Of a stretch of DNA of 21,981 nt, positions 13,940 to 19,980 are shown one piece after another. The notes beneath the pieces were generated by a model. It was not told the origin of the DNA, made no database searches, and worked only from the letters and a program-made list of their open reading frames with translations. Position numbers and translations under genes: made by a program. Within the stretch, counting starts at the first letter, position 1. Each line of letters opens with the position of its first letter. Source of the DNA: Candidatus Roizmanbacteria bacterium CG22_combo_CG10-13_8_21_14_all_34_12 (lineage in GTDB: Bacteria > Patescibacteriota > Microgenomatia > UBA1406 > GWC2-37-13); the NCBI GenBank assembly GCA_002786595.1, contig PCTC01000018.1, forward strand, positions 3,312 through 25,292, in the 5' to 3' direction.

Positions 13940-14824
13940 ATGATTCCTCTTTCTATTATTATTGTTTCTTTCAATACAAAAGAAATAACTAAGAAATGTC
14001 TCCTTTCATTAAAAAATAACTTCGTTAAATATCCATTGGGATATGAAGTAATAGTTATAGATAATAATTCTCGAGACGGAACAATTGAATTTATTTTGGA
14101 CTTACAAAAACAGTGGAAAAATCTTCATGTATTTTTTAATAAAAAAAATATTGGCTTTGGTAAAGGAAGTAATTTTGGTTTAGAAAAGAGTAAAGGGAAT
14201 TATGTTTTATATCTTAATTCCGATGCAATTGTAACCGACATTGATTTTCGAGATTTAATAAAGATAATGGAAATGCAGAAAGATATAGGGGCATTAACAG
14301 TCAAAGTAGTTCTGTCAACGGGTGAGATTGACCCCGCTTCTCACAGAGGTTTTCCGACTCTTTGGAGATCATTTACCTATTTTTCAGGATTGGAAAAAGC
14401 TTTTTTTAATATACCGGTATTAAACAAATTATTTGGCGGATATCATCTAGTTAATTTAAATTTAAGCAATATTCATGAAATTGACGTTCCCACGGGCGCT
14501 TTTTTACTTGCTAAACGGGTAATTTTAGATAAACTTGGGGGCTTTGATAAAGATTATTTTGCTTATGGAGAAGATATAGAAATGGCTTTTCAAATAAAGA
14601 AATTAGGATACAAAATTATCTATTATCCTTTATGGCAAGCTCTTCATTTAAAGTCAGTATCAGGTTTGAAGAAAAAAAATACCGATGTTCAAAAAAAAAC
14701 TAATCATTATTTTTATGATTCTATGAAGATTTTTTATAGTAAACATTATGCTGAAAATCATAACTGGTTAACTAACAAATTGGTTTATTTAGCAATCGAC
14801 TTTAAAAAAAGTTTAAATAAATGA
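13940..14824 (+). CDS. Glycosyltransferase family 2 (rhamnosyltransferase-like)
   Basis: 294 residues. The GT2 (GT-A fold) signature is clear: PLSIIIVSFNTKEITKKCLLSL, VIVIDNNSRDGTIEFI (about 38-52), NIGFGKGSNFGLEKSKGNYVLYLNSDA with the metal-site NSD at 93-95, and IDVPTGAFLLAKRVILDKLGGFDKDYFAYGEDIEMAFQIKKLGYKIIYYP with ED at 211-212. This arrangement is typical of the rhamnosyl- and related transferases that build surface polysaccharides at the cytosolic face of the membrane. Donor and acceptor cannot be read from sequence. No promoter is seen in the 14 bases after rpsI, so it may be read from the ribosomal transcript. It overlaps the next gene by 4 bases (ATGA). Confidence 0.92.
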   Translation: MIPLSIIIVSFNTKEITKKCLLSLKNNFVKYPLGYEVIVIDNNSRDGTIEFILDLQKQWKNLHVFFNKKNIGFGKGSNFGLEKSKGNYVLYLNSDAIVTDIDFRDLIKIMEMQKDIGALTVKVVLSTGEIDPASHRGFPTLWRSFTYFSGLEKAFFNIPVLNKLFGGYHLVNLNLSNIHEIDVPTGAFLLAKRVILDKLGGFDKDYFAYGEDIEMAFQIKKLGYKIIYYPLWQALHLKSVSGLKKKNTDVQKKTNHYFYDSMKIFYSKHYAENHNWLTNKLVYLAIDFKKSLNK

Positions 14825-15921
14825 AAAAAATAGGGATAGATGCCAGATTATATTCTCAAACGGGAGTAGGTACTTACTTAAAAAATCTTATTTATTATTT
14901 AGAAAAAAAAGATTTAAAGGATGAATTGTTTTATATATACTTGATGCCTGATGATTATGATAATTTTAAAACTAAAAATAAAAATATTATTAAAAGAAAA
15001 GTTTATTCTCGTTGGCATACTTTTGGTGAACAAGTTGGCTTTGCTGCAAAACTTTATCAGGATAATTTAGATTTAATGCATTTTACCTATTTTAGTTACC
15101 CAATTTTTTATTTCAAGAAATTTATTGCCACAGTTCACGATGTGACTCCTTTATTATTTAAGACAGGAAAGGCCTCAACAAAAAATCAATTAATTTATAA
15201 TATCAAACATTTATTTTTTAGGATTATTCTTCGATGTCAAATAGAGAGGGCGATTAAAATTATCACACCAACGAATACCGTTAAAGAACAATTAGTAGAA
15301 ATATATGGACAGAAAATATCAAAAAAAATTTTCTCAATTTACGAAGGAGTAAATTATCAAATAACAGAATTAAAAGAAAATAAGGAATTGGGGAAAAAAT
15401 ATAATAATTTTTTTATCTATGTTGGAAACTTTTACCCTCATAAAAATGTTGAAAAATTGATAGAAGCTTTTAAAAATATAAATAAAAAATATAAGTTAAT
15501 ACTTATTGGTCCTAAAGATTTTTTCACAGCAAGAATACTTCGATGTATCGATACACCGAAGAAAAATAAAAATATTTTATTATTAACTAATTCTTCACTA
15601 ACTGACTTAGTATTTTTTTATAAAAATGCTTTAGCCCTAGTTCATCCATCACTCTCAGAAGGGTTTGGGTTACCTCTGATTGAAACGGCATACTTCAATA
15701 CACCAATAATTGCTTCGAATATCAAAGTATTTAAGGAATTATTGGGTAACAATTATTTATCTTTTAATCCAAACGACACGAATGACATTGCCGAAAAAAT
15801 AAAAAATTTTATCGAAAAAAGACCTAAGTTTGATTATACGAATATCATGAAAAAATATTCCTTCTCAAAAATGACTGATGAGACTTTAAAGATTTACCAA
15901 GAAGTTTTAAATAAATATTAA
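14821..15921 (+). CDS. Glycosyltransferase family 4 (GT-B fold)
   Basis: 366 residues. The N-terminus KKIGIDARLYSQTGVGTYLKNLIYYLEK is the acceptor-domain start of GT4 enzymes, and ATVHDVTPLLF and IITPTNTVKEQLVEIYG follow. The donor domain has FIYVGNFYPHKNVEKLIEAFKNI (about 198-220), and LVHPSLSEGFGLPLIETAYFNTPIIASN with the EX7E motif E280/E288. It should retain the anomeric configuration of a nucleotide-sugar donor, possibly GDP-mannose in view of the later manC. Residues 238-247 (RILRCIDTPK) are coded by one copy of the palindromic repeat, in the loop after the IGPK strand. Coupled to the preceding GT2 gene by an ATGA overlap. Confidence 0.92.
   Translation: MKKIGIDARLYSQTGVGTYLKNLIYYLEKKDLKDELFYIYLMPDDYDNFKTKNKNIIKRKVYSRWHTFGEQVGFAAKLYQDNLDLMHFTYFSYPIFYFKKFIATVHDVTPLLFKTGKASTKNQLIYNIKHLFFRIILRCQIERAIKIITPTNTVKEQLVEIYGQKISKKIFSIYEGVNYQITELKENKELGKKYNNFFIYVGNFYPHKNVEKLIEAFKNINKKYKLILIGPKDFFTARILRCIDTPKKNKNILLLTNSSLTDLVFFYKNALALVHPSLSEGFGLPLIETAYFNTPIIASNIKVFKELLGNNYLSFNPNDTNDIAEKIKNFIEKRPKFDYTNIMKKYSFSKMTDETLKIYQEVLNKY
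15534..15561 (+). repeat. Palindromic repeat copy 1, inside the GT4 coding sequence
   Basis: It shares the 18-base CTTCGATGTATCGATACA (15538-15555) exactly with two more copies at 15948 and 16512. Here the palindrome closes as CTTCG ... CGAAG with a single A/C mismatch beside the core. The repeat is read through in frame as RILRCIDTPK, in a surface loop between two strands of the donor domain where length varies in the family. It recalls the Rickettsia palindromic elements, which also insert in frame into genes. Confidence 0.7.
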
Positions 15922-15947
15922 TTAATAAACAATTATTAAATATTTAG

Positions 15948-15975
15948 CTTCGATGTATCGATACATCTATTGAAG
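15948..15975 (+). repeat. Palindromic repeat copy 2, upstream of the TrpR-like gene
   Basis: CTTC, then the perfect 16-base palindrome GATGTATCGATACATC (15952-15967), then TATTGAAG. It lies 26 bases after the GT4 stop and about 50 bases before the promoter of the regulator gene. Between it and that promoter a weak 5-bp hairpin AACCT...AGGTT (16001-16019) is also seen. It could end the GT4 transcript, or be a protein-binding site. Confidence 0.7.
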
Positions 15976-16027
15976 AAAATACACTGTTCTAATAAGTCAA
16001 AACCTCACTTTTGTAGGTTATAAGCGA

Positions 16028-16056
16028 TTGACACAAATATATTTGTGTAATATCTT
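16028..16056 (+). promoter_or_regulatory. Promoter of the TrpR-like gene with an 18-bp palindromic operator
   Basis: TTGACA (16028-16033) is followed after 17 bases by TATCTT (16051-16056); an alternative -10 is TAATAT (16048-16053) at a short spacing. Overlapping the -35 and filling the spacer is a perfect 18-base palindrome, ACACAAATATATTTGTGT (16031-16048). A homodimer bound there would block RNA polymerase. The predicted start of RNA falls at or within a few bases of the ATG (16063), so the mRNA would be leaderless. The natural candidate repressor is the encoded HTH protein itself. Confidence 0.65.
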
Positions 16057-16062
16057 GGTTTT

Positions 16063-16506
16063 ATGGCCCAAATATCCAAAAGAAATATCGACCAGAAAAA
16101 ATTAGCTCGTATAAATGAACTGCTTTTTGATTTGTTACTAACTATGACTGATAATCAAGAAGTAGATGAGGTTTTGAAAGAGCTCTTAACCTCTACCGAA
16201 AAAACAATGATTGCAAAAAGGGTGGCTTGTTTTTATCTCTTAATTAAGGAAGTTCCAATTCATGAAATTGAAGATGCTCTAAAAATTTCTACATCGACGG
16301 CGGCTTACTTCAAACATTTTTTAGATCGATCATTAATAATAAAAGATTACTTATCAAATAAGCTCAAAAATGATAAATTAAAACATTTGTTAGAAGATAT
16401 TTTTATAGATATATTTTATGGAACTTTAAAAAAAGGCTCCAACTGGTCAAAAGACAAGAGAATTTATTATCAACACCAACGCAAACGCCAAGATCCACTC
16501 AGGTAA
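16063..16506 (+). CDS. TrpR/YerC-family helix-turn-helix regulator
   Basis: 147 residues. Residues about 14-95 match the TrpR-like superfamily (TrpR, YerC/YecD): an N-terminal helix, LFDLLLTMTDNQEVDEVLKELLTSTEKTMIAKRVACFYLLIKEVPIHEIEDALKISTSTAAYFKHFL, where the segment IHEIEDALKISTSTAAYFKHF would be the helix-turn-helix. The C-terminal 50 residues are charged and not recognised. Proteins of this fold are dimers that bind palindromic operators; the strong palindrome in its own promoter fits autorepression. No tryptophan or histidine synthesis genes are here, so its effector and targets are unknown. It is flanked on both sides by copies of the same palindromic repeat, and is convergent with the next gene. 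Confidence 0.85.
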   Translation: MAQISKRNIDQKKLARINELLFDLLLTMTDNQEVDEVLKELLTSTEKTMIAKRVACFYLLIKEVPIHEIEDALKISTSTAAYFKHFLDRSLIIKDYLSNKLKNDKLKHLLEDIFIDIFYGTLKKGSNWSKDKRIYYQHQRKRQDPLR

Positions 16507-16507
16507 A

Positions 16508-16539
16508 AATACTTCGATGTATCGATACATTGAAGTATT
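16508..16539 (+). repeat. Palindromic repeat copy 3, a 32-base near-perfect inverted repeat between convergent genes
   Basis: AATACTTC-G-ATGTAT, centre CG, then the mirror ATACAT-T-GAAGTATT: only one pair is unmatched in DNA, and it is G-U in RNA, so both strands give a 15-16 bp hairpin. It begins 2 bases after the TrpR-like stop and ends 4 bases before the stop of the minus-strand gene. On the minus strand it is followed by a short T-run (TATTTTTA); on the plus strand a T-run comes about 12 bases later. A bidirectional terminator is plausible. Confidence 0.7.
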
Positions 16540-16542
16540 ATG

Positions 16543-16959
16543 TTACGTTAATTTTTTTCCGATATTTTGAGAAAATCTTAGCAAATATCCGTCAGGATCC
16601 ATCACTAGAATTTCTCGACAACCGTGTAATGTGTTATTCACTTTGTACCAACGATCTTTTACTTTCCGTTTTAATGGATATTTATTTTTATTTAAAGCAT
16701 CAATAATATTTTTAATATTATCTGTTTCAATTTGAAAATTGATTCCTCGTCCATAAGGATATTCTGGTTTTCCGTTGTGCCACTCTTCGTCATTATCTTC
16801 TTGTTGAATCATGATTTGGCTACCTTGATATGAAAGAAAAGCAAATAAAGGATCGGATCGTTGATATTCGAGTTTAAAATCCAATATATTTGTATAAAAA
16901 TTTAGACTTTTTTGAAAGTTGGAAACATATAATTCAGGTTTTAGATTATTAAACTTCAT
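16543..16959 (-). CDS. VOC superfamily protein, glyoxalase/bleomycin-resistance type
   Basis: 138 residues, one VOC domain of two beta-alpha-beta-beta-beta modules. Module 1: LKPELYVSNFQKSLNFYTNILDFKLEYQRSDPLFAFLSYQGSQIMIQQE (6-54). Module 2: PYGRGINFQIETDNIKNIIDALNKNKYPLKRK ... REILVMDPDGYLLRFSQNIG (68-134). The RGINFQIE and DPDGYLLRF motifs are typical of the bleomycin-binding branch, which sequesters drug without catalysis, but family members also include enzymes, so function is open. It is the only minus-strand gene in the window and is divergent from the following GT4 across 42 bases. Confidence 0.88.
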   Translation of the reverse strand: MKFNNLKPELYVSNFQKSLNFYTNILDFKLEYQRSDPLFAFLSYQGSQIMIQQEDNDEEWHNGKPEYPYGRGINFQIETDNIKNIIDALNKNKYPLKRKVKDRWYKVNNTLHGCREILVMDPDGYLLRFSQNIGKKLT

Positions 16960-16966
16960 TAATAAA

Positions 16967-16975
16967 ATAATATCA
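16967..16975 (-). promoter_or_regulatory. Probable extended -10 promoter of the VOC gene
   Basis: Read on the minus strand, TGA-TATTAT forms an extended -10 (hexamer at 16972 down to 16967), 7 bases before the ATG at 16959. No clear -35 is seen. The RNA would begin at or next to the start codon. The element shares the 42-base intergenic space with the opposing promoter of the GT4 gene. Confidence 0.5.
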
Positions 16976-16985
16976 CAAGGGAGAT

Positions 16986-16994
16986 TGTTATAAT
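16986..16994 (+). promoter_or_regulatory. Probable extended -10 promoter of the second GT4 gene
   Basis: TGT-TATAAT is a perfect extended -10 (hexamer 16989-16994), 7 bases before the ATG at 17002; the -35 position has no recognisable motif. Its context TGTTATAATA-GAGACT-ATG closely resembles the infA one (TGTTAAAATA-TAGACTTT-ATG). A leaderless transcript is predicted for the GT4-manC-sugar transferase-DUF4012 operon. Confidence 0.65.
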
Positions 16995-17001
16995 AGAGAC
17001 T

Positions 17002-18144
17002 ATGCTCTATCAGAAAAAAATCGCCATTGTTTATGATTGGATTGATAAGTGGGGAGGGGTGGAGAGGGTCCTTTTAAACCTTCATGAGATGTTTCCGGAA
17101 GCGGTTTTTTATACTTCATATTTTGATGAAATAAAAGCTGAGTGGGCAAAAGATTTAAACATCAAAACTTCTTTTCTACAAAAATTTCCAGATTTTATAA
17201 AAAAAAGCCGGATCCTTTCCTTTATTTTTTATCCATTTGCTTTTGAATCATTTGATTTTTCGGGATATGATTTAGTGATTTCGATTACTTCGTCATTTGC
17301 TAAATCGATCATTACTAAACCGAGGACTAAACATATTTGTTATTTATTAACACCAACGAGATATCTGTGGAGTCATAAACAAGATTATATAAAAAACAAT
17401 TTAATTAATTACTTAATTAGCGGTTACTTAGATATGTTTAAAAACTGGGATTTGGTTGTCAGTCAAAGACCGGATAAAATTATTTCGATATCAGAGACAG
17501 TCAGAGAACGTTGCAAAAAATATTATAAGAGAGATTCTGAGGTTGTGTATCCGGGGTTTGATGTTGAGTATTGGAAAGGAATAAAATCCGAAATTCGAAA
17601 TCCGAAATTCGAAACAAATTCAAAATTCAAAATTTTAAATTCGAAATTTTTTTTAGTCATTTCGAGATTAGAACCTTACAAAAGAGTCGATTTGGCGATT
17701 AAAGTGTTTAATAGACTAAATAAACAATTGGTTATTATAGGCGAAGGAAGTAAGGAAAAGAAATTGAAACAAATAGCGGGGAAAAATATTACTTTTTTAT
17801 CTAAATTATCTGACGTTGAATTAGGAAGCTTTTATTCAAGCGCTCAGGCTTTGATTATGCCACAGGAAGAAGACTTTGGATATGTTTCCCTAGAAGCTCA
17901 GCTTTTTGGTTGTCCGGTTCTTGCTTACAAAAAAGGGGGGGTATTGGAGACGATTATAGAAAATAAAACAGGTATATTTTTTGATAATCAAGATGAACGA
18001 AGCTTAAGCCAAGCGATTGAAAGATTTAATAAAATTGAGTACAATTTAAAGTCAGAGGCAAGGGAAATTGGCTTATCAAATGTTGAGAAGTTTAGTAAAG
18101 AAAAGTTTATTAATAAGTTTATTAAATTAATCATGAGTACTTGA
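17002..18144 (+). CDS. Glycosyltransferase family 4 with an in-frame repeat insertion
   Basis: 380 residues. N-terminal domain: KKIAIVYDWIDKWGGVERVLLNLHEMFPEAVFYTSYFD, ISITSSFAKSI, HICYLLTPTRYLWSHKQDYI, DKIISISETVRERCKKYYKRDSEVVYPGFDVEYW, typical of mannosyl- and related transferases of surface glycan clusters. Donor domain: FFLVISRLEPYKRVDLAIKVFN (216-237), IIGEGSKEKKLKQIA, and MPQEEDFGYVSLEAQLFGCPVLAYKKGG with EX7E at E290/E298. Between residues 194 and 216, a 21-residue KSEIRNP-KFETNSK-FKILNSK stretch is coded by 7-base tandem repeats; removing it restores an ordinary interdomain linker. Acts in the cytosol on a lipid-linked acceptor. Has its own promoter. Confidence 0.92.
   Translation: MLYQKKIAIVYDWIDKWGGVERVLLNLHEMFPEAVFYTSYFDEIKAEWAKDLNIKTSFLQKFPDFIKKSRILSFIFYPFAFESFDFSGYDLVISITSSFAKSIITKPRTKHICYLLTPTRYLWSHKQDYIKNNLINYLISGYLDMFKNWDLVVSQRPDKIISISETVRERCKKYYKRDSEVVYPGFDVEYWKGIKSEIRNPKFETNSKFKILNSKFFLVISRLEPYKRVDLAIKVFNRLNKQLVIIGEGSKEKKLKQIAGKNITFLSKLSDVELGSFYSSAQALIMPQEEDFGYVSLEAQLFGCPVLAYKKGGVLETIIENKTGIFFDNQDERSLSQAIERFNKIEYNLKSEAREIGLSNVEKFSKEKFINKFIKLIMST
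17584..17646 (+). repeat. Nine-unit heptamer repeat inserted in frame in the GT4 gene
   Basis: Nine 7-base units in unbroken register: AAATCCG, AAATTCG, AAATCCG, AAATTCG, AAACAAA, TTCAAAA, TTCAAAA, TTTTAAA, TTCGAAA. Nine times seven is 63 bases, exactly 21 codons (residues 195-215), so the frame is preserved, and the peptide itself has a 7-residue rhythm. It lies at the junction of the two Rossmann domains, a place that tolerates length changes. Confidence 0.8.
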
Positions 18145-18212
18145 TTGTTTCATTGCTCAATTGCTTCATTGTTGTTTTTTAACAATGGAACAATAGAACA
18201 ATTTAACAATTG
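18143..18212 (+). repeat. Octamer-periodic long hairpin between GT4 and manC
   Basis: The left arm has four 8-base units (GATTGTTT, CATTGCTC, AATTGCTT, CATTGTTG), then a T6 spacer, then four 8-base units of the right arm (AACAATGG, AACAATAG, AACAATTT, AACAATTG). The arms pair over about 31 positions with only about five mismatches. It starts within the GT4 stop codon and ends 13 bases before the manC ATG. The layout is the same as that of the rpsC-rplP hairpin, but with a period of 8 instead of 7. Confidence 0.75.
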
Positions 18213-18225
18213 TTCATTTTTATAT

Positions 18226-19311
18226 ATGAAAGCAGTTATTTTTGCCGGTGGGAGCGGTGTCAGGCTCTGGCCTTTGTCACGCCGGAAGTCCCCTAAACAA
18301 TTTGAAAAAATAATCGGCGATAAATCAACTCTTCAGTTAGCCGTTGACAGACTGACCCCCGACTTTGATTACTCTGACATTTATATTTCCACCAATGTTC
18401 TTTATGCCGATATTGTCAAGAAACAGCTCCCAGAGATTCCTGGGGTCAATTTTTTCTTCGAGCCCGAAAAAAAAGACGTGGCTCCAGCAATCGCGCTAGC
18501 CATGGGTATTATTTCAAAATCAGATCCAAAAGAACCGGTCGCTATCCTTTGGAGTGATCACTTGGTTAAACAAGTACCGTTATTTAAAAAAATATTAAAA
18601 TTGACTGGGTCGGAAGTCAAAAAAAATCCTAATAAAATTGTTTTCATTGCTAATAAACCTCGATTTCCCAGCACAAATTTAGGTTATATTCATATTGGAG
18701 AGCAAATAAAAAAGAAAGATGATATAAACATATATAAATTTGAAGGGTTAAAGTATAAACCAAACGAAGAAACGGCCAAAAAATTTTTTAAATCAAAAAA
18801 ATACGGCTGGAATCTAGGATACTTTGTTTCTAGTGCAGGTTTCATTTTTGAATATTTTAAAAGATTAGCGCCTAATATTTACAACAACACTGAATCTATA
18901 TTAAAAAACTATGGCAAGGTGAACTATCAATCGTTTTTGAAACAAGCTTACGGACGGGTGGAAAGCATCAATTTTGATAACGCTATTTTGGAGAACTTAG
19001 ACAAAAAAGATGCTTGTGTTATTGTTGAGGATATCGGTTGGAGTGATGTTGGAAGTTGGGAGGCTCTGAAAGAAGCACTGCAATTAAAAACAGAAGAAAA
19101 TGTTACAAATGGAAAGGTATATTTAGACAACGTCCAAGACTCTTTAATTTATAATTATGATGAAGATAAAATGATTGTGGGAGTTGATTTAGAAGAGCTT
19201 ATTATCATCAATACTCAAGATGCAATATTAATCACGAAAAAAAATTCGATGGGGAAGGTAAAAAAAATTATTGAAAGTTTTCCCGGAACAGAGCACGAAA
19301 ATCTAATATGA
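18226..19311 (+). CDS. manC: Mannose-1-phosphate guanylyltransferase
   Basis: 361 residues from the ATG at 18226. The frame is open back to 18145, but those 27 codons would translate the octamer repeat hairpin, whereas MKAVIFAGGSGVRLWPLSRRKSPKQF is the exact family N-terminus (nucleotide-binding GGSGVRLWPLSR). Other motifs: FFEPEKKDVAPAIALA (77-92), ILWSDH with the metal-binding D111, WNLGYFV (195-201), FDNAILENLD, and DIGWSDVGSWEAL with D274. It makes GDP-mannose from Man-1-P and GTP. The C-terminal phosphomannose isomerase domain of bifunctional ManC is absent. GDP-mannose would serve one or more of the GT4 enzymes nearby. It overlaps the next gene by 4 bases. Confidence 0.94.
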   Translation: MKAVIFAGGSGVRLWPLSRRKSPKQFEKIIGDKSTLQLAVDRLTPDFDYSDIYISTNVLYADIVKKQLPEIPGVNFFFEPEKKDVAPAIALAMGIISKSDPKEPVAILWSDHLVKQVPLFKKILKLTGSEVKKNPNKIVFIANKPRFPSTNLGYIHIGEQIKKKDDINIYKFEGLKYKPNEETAKKFFKSKKYGWNLGYFVSSAGFIFEYFKRLAPNIYNNTESILKNYGKVNYQSFLKQAYGRVESINFDNAILENLDKKDACVIVEDIGWSDVGSWEALKEALQLKTEENVTNGKVYLDNVQDSLIYNYDEDKMIVGVDLEELIIINTQDAILITKKNSMGKVKKIIESFPGTEHENLI

Positions 19312-19949
19312 AATATCAAAAAGGTTTAAAAAGAATTGTAGATATTGTGGGAGCAATTTTTATATTAATATTATTTTCACCCTTGGCTTTATTAATATCA
19401 TTTTTAATAAAAATTGATTCAAAAGGCCCCATTTTTGCCGATGTCCCTAAAAGAATTGGTGAAAAAGGAAAAAAATTTAAAATGTATAAATTTAGATCAA
19501 TGGTTAACAATGCTCATTATTTACTTAGAACTGATCCCCGTTTTAAAAAATTATTTGAGGAGTATAAAAGAAGCAGTTATAAACTTAAAAAAGATCCCCG
19601 GGTAACAAATGTTGGAAAGTTTATCAGACGTCATTCAATTGATGAAATTCCTCAGTTATTAAACGTATTAAAAGGGGAAATGAGTATTGTTGGTCCGAGA
19701 GCTTATTATCCTGATGAATTAGAAAATCAATTAAGAGAATATCCTCATACAAAAAAATTAGTTACCGACGTGCTCTCCGTAAAACCCGGAATAACCGGTC
19801 TTTGGCAGGTGACCGGTCGATCAGAAATAAATTTTGATAAAAGGATTATGATTGATGCTGATTATGTAAAACATATGTCTTTATGGAATGATTTAAAAAT
19901 TATGTTTTTAACACCAGTCATAATGATAAGCGGAAAAGGTGCAGTATGA
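19308..19949 (+). CDS. Monotopic phosphoglycosyl transferase (bacterial sugar transferase)
   Basis: 213 residues, a catalytic-domain-only form like PglC rather than the multi-helix WcaJ/WbaP type. One N-terminal hydrophobic segment (about 10-35) would be the re-entrant membrane helix, followed by GPIFADVPKRIGEKGKKFKMYKFRSM. Then RRHSIDEIPQLLNVLKGEMSIVGPRAYYP with the catalytic dyad D112-E113, and KPGITGLWQVTGRSEINFDKRIMIDADYVKHMSLWNDLKIMFLTP. It transfers a sugar phosphate from a nucleotide sugar to undecaprenyl phosphate, the first step of surface glycan assembly. Coupled to manC by an ATGA overlap. Its sugar is not deducible. Confidence 0.93.
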   Translation: MKYQKGLKRIVDIVGAIFILILFSPLALLISFLIKIDSKGPIFADVPKRIGEKGKKFKMYKFRSMVNNAHYLLRTDPRFKKLFEEYKRSSYKLKKDPRVTNVGKFIRRHSIDEIPQLLNVLKGEMSIVGPRAYYPDELENQLREYPHTKKLVTDVLSVKPGITGLWQVTGRSEINFDKRIMIDADYVKHMSLWNDLKIMFLTPVIMISGKGAV

Positions 19950-19977
19950 TAGAATTAAAAATTAATAATTTAAAAAC
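19950..19977 (+). repeat. 7-base periodic spacer before the DUF4012 gene
   Basis: Four units, TAGAATT, AAAAATT, AATAATT, TAAAAAC, run from the sugar transferase stop to 3 bases before the next ATG. The low complexity makes the periodicity less certain than in the other copies, but unit length and A+T character agree with the 7-base class. Confidence 0.4.
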
Positions 19978-19980
19978 AAA

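Noticed and set aside
15226..15246. Fourth copy of the palindromic repeat (CTTCGATGT)
   Set aside because: Only 9 bases match, without the palindromic centre; likely chance.
16001..16019. Riboswitch or leader attenuator before the TrpR-like gene
   Set aside because: Only a 5-bp hairpin (AACCT...AGGTT) is seen, and it lies upstream of the predicted promoter, so it would not be in the mRNA.
15948..16539. Insertion sequence around the TrpR-like gene
   Set aside because: No transposase, no target duplication, and the encoded protein is an HTH regulator without a catalytic domain; kept only as a hypothesis of a bracketed cassette.
17584..17646. CRISPR array or minisatellite
   Set aside because: Units are 7 bases with no spacers; it is a short-period degenerate tandem repeat.
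18145..18225. 27-codon N-terminal extension of ManC
   Set aside because: It is a translation of the octamer repeat hairpin; the nucleotide-binding N-terminus starts at 18226.
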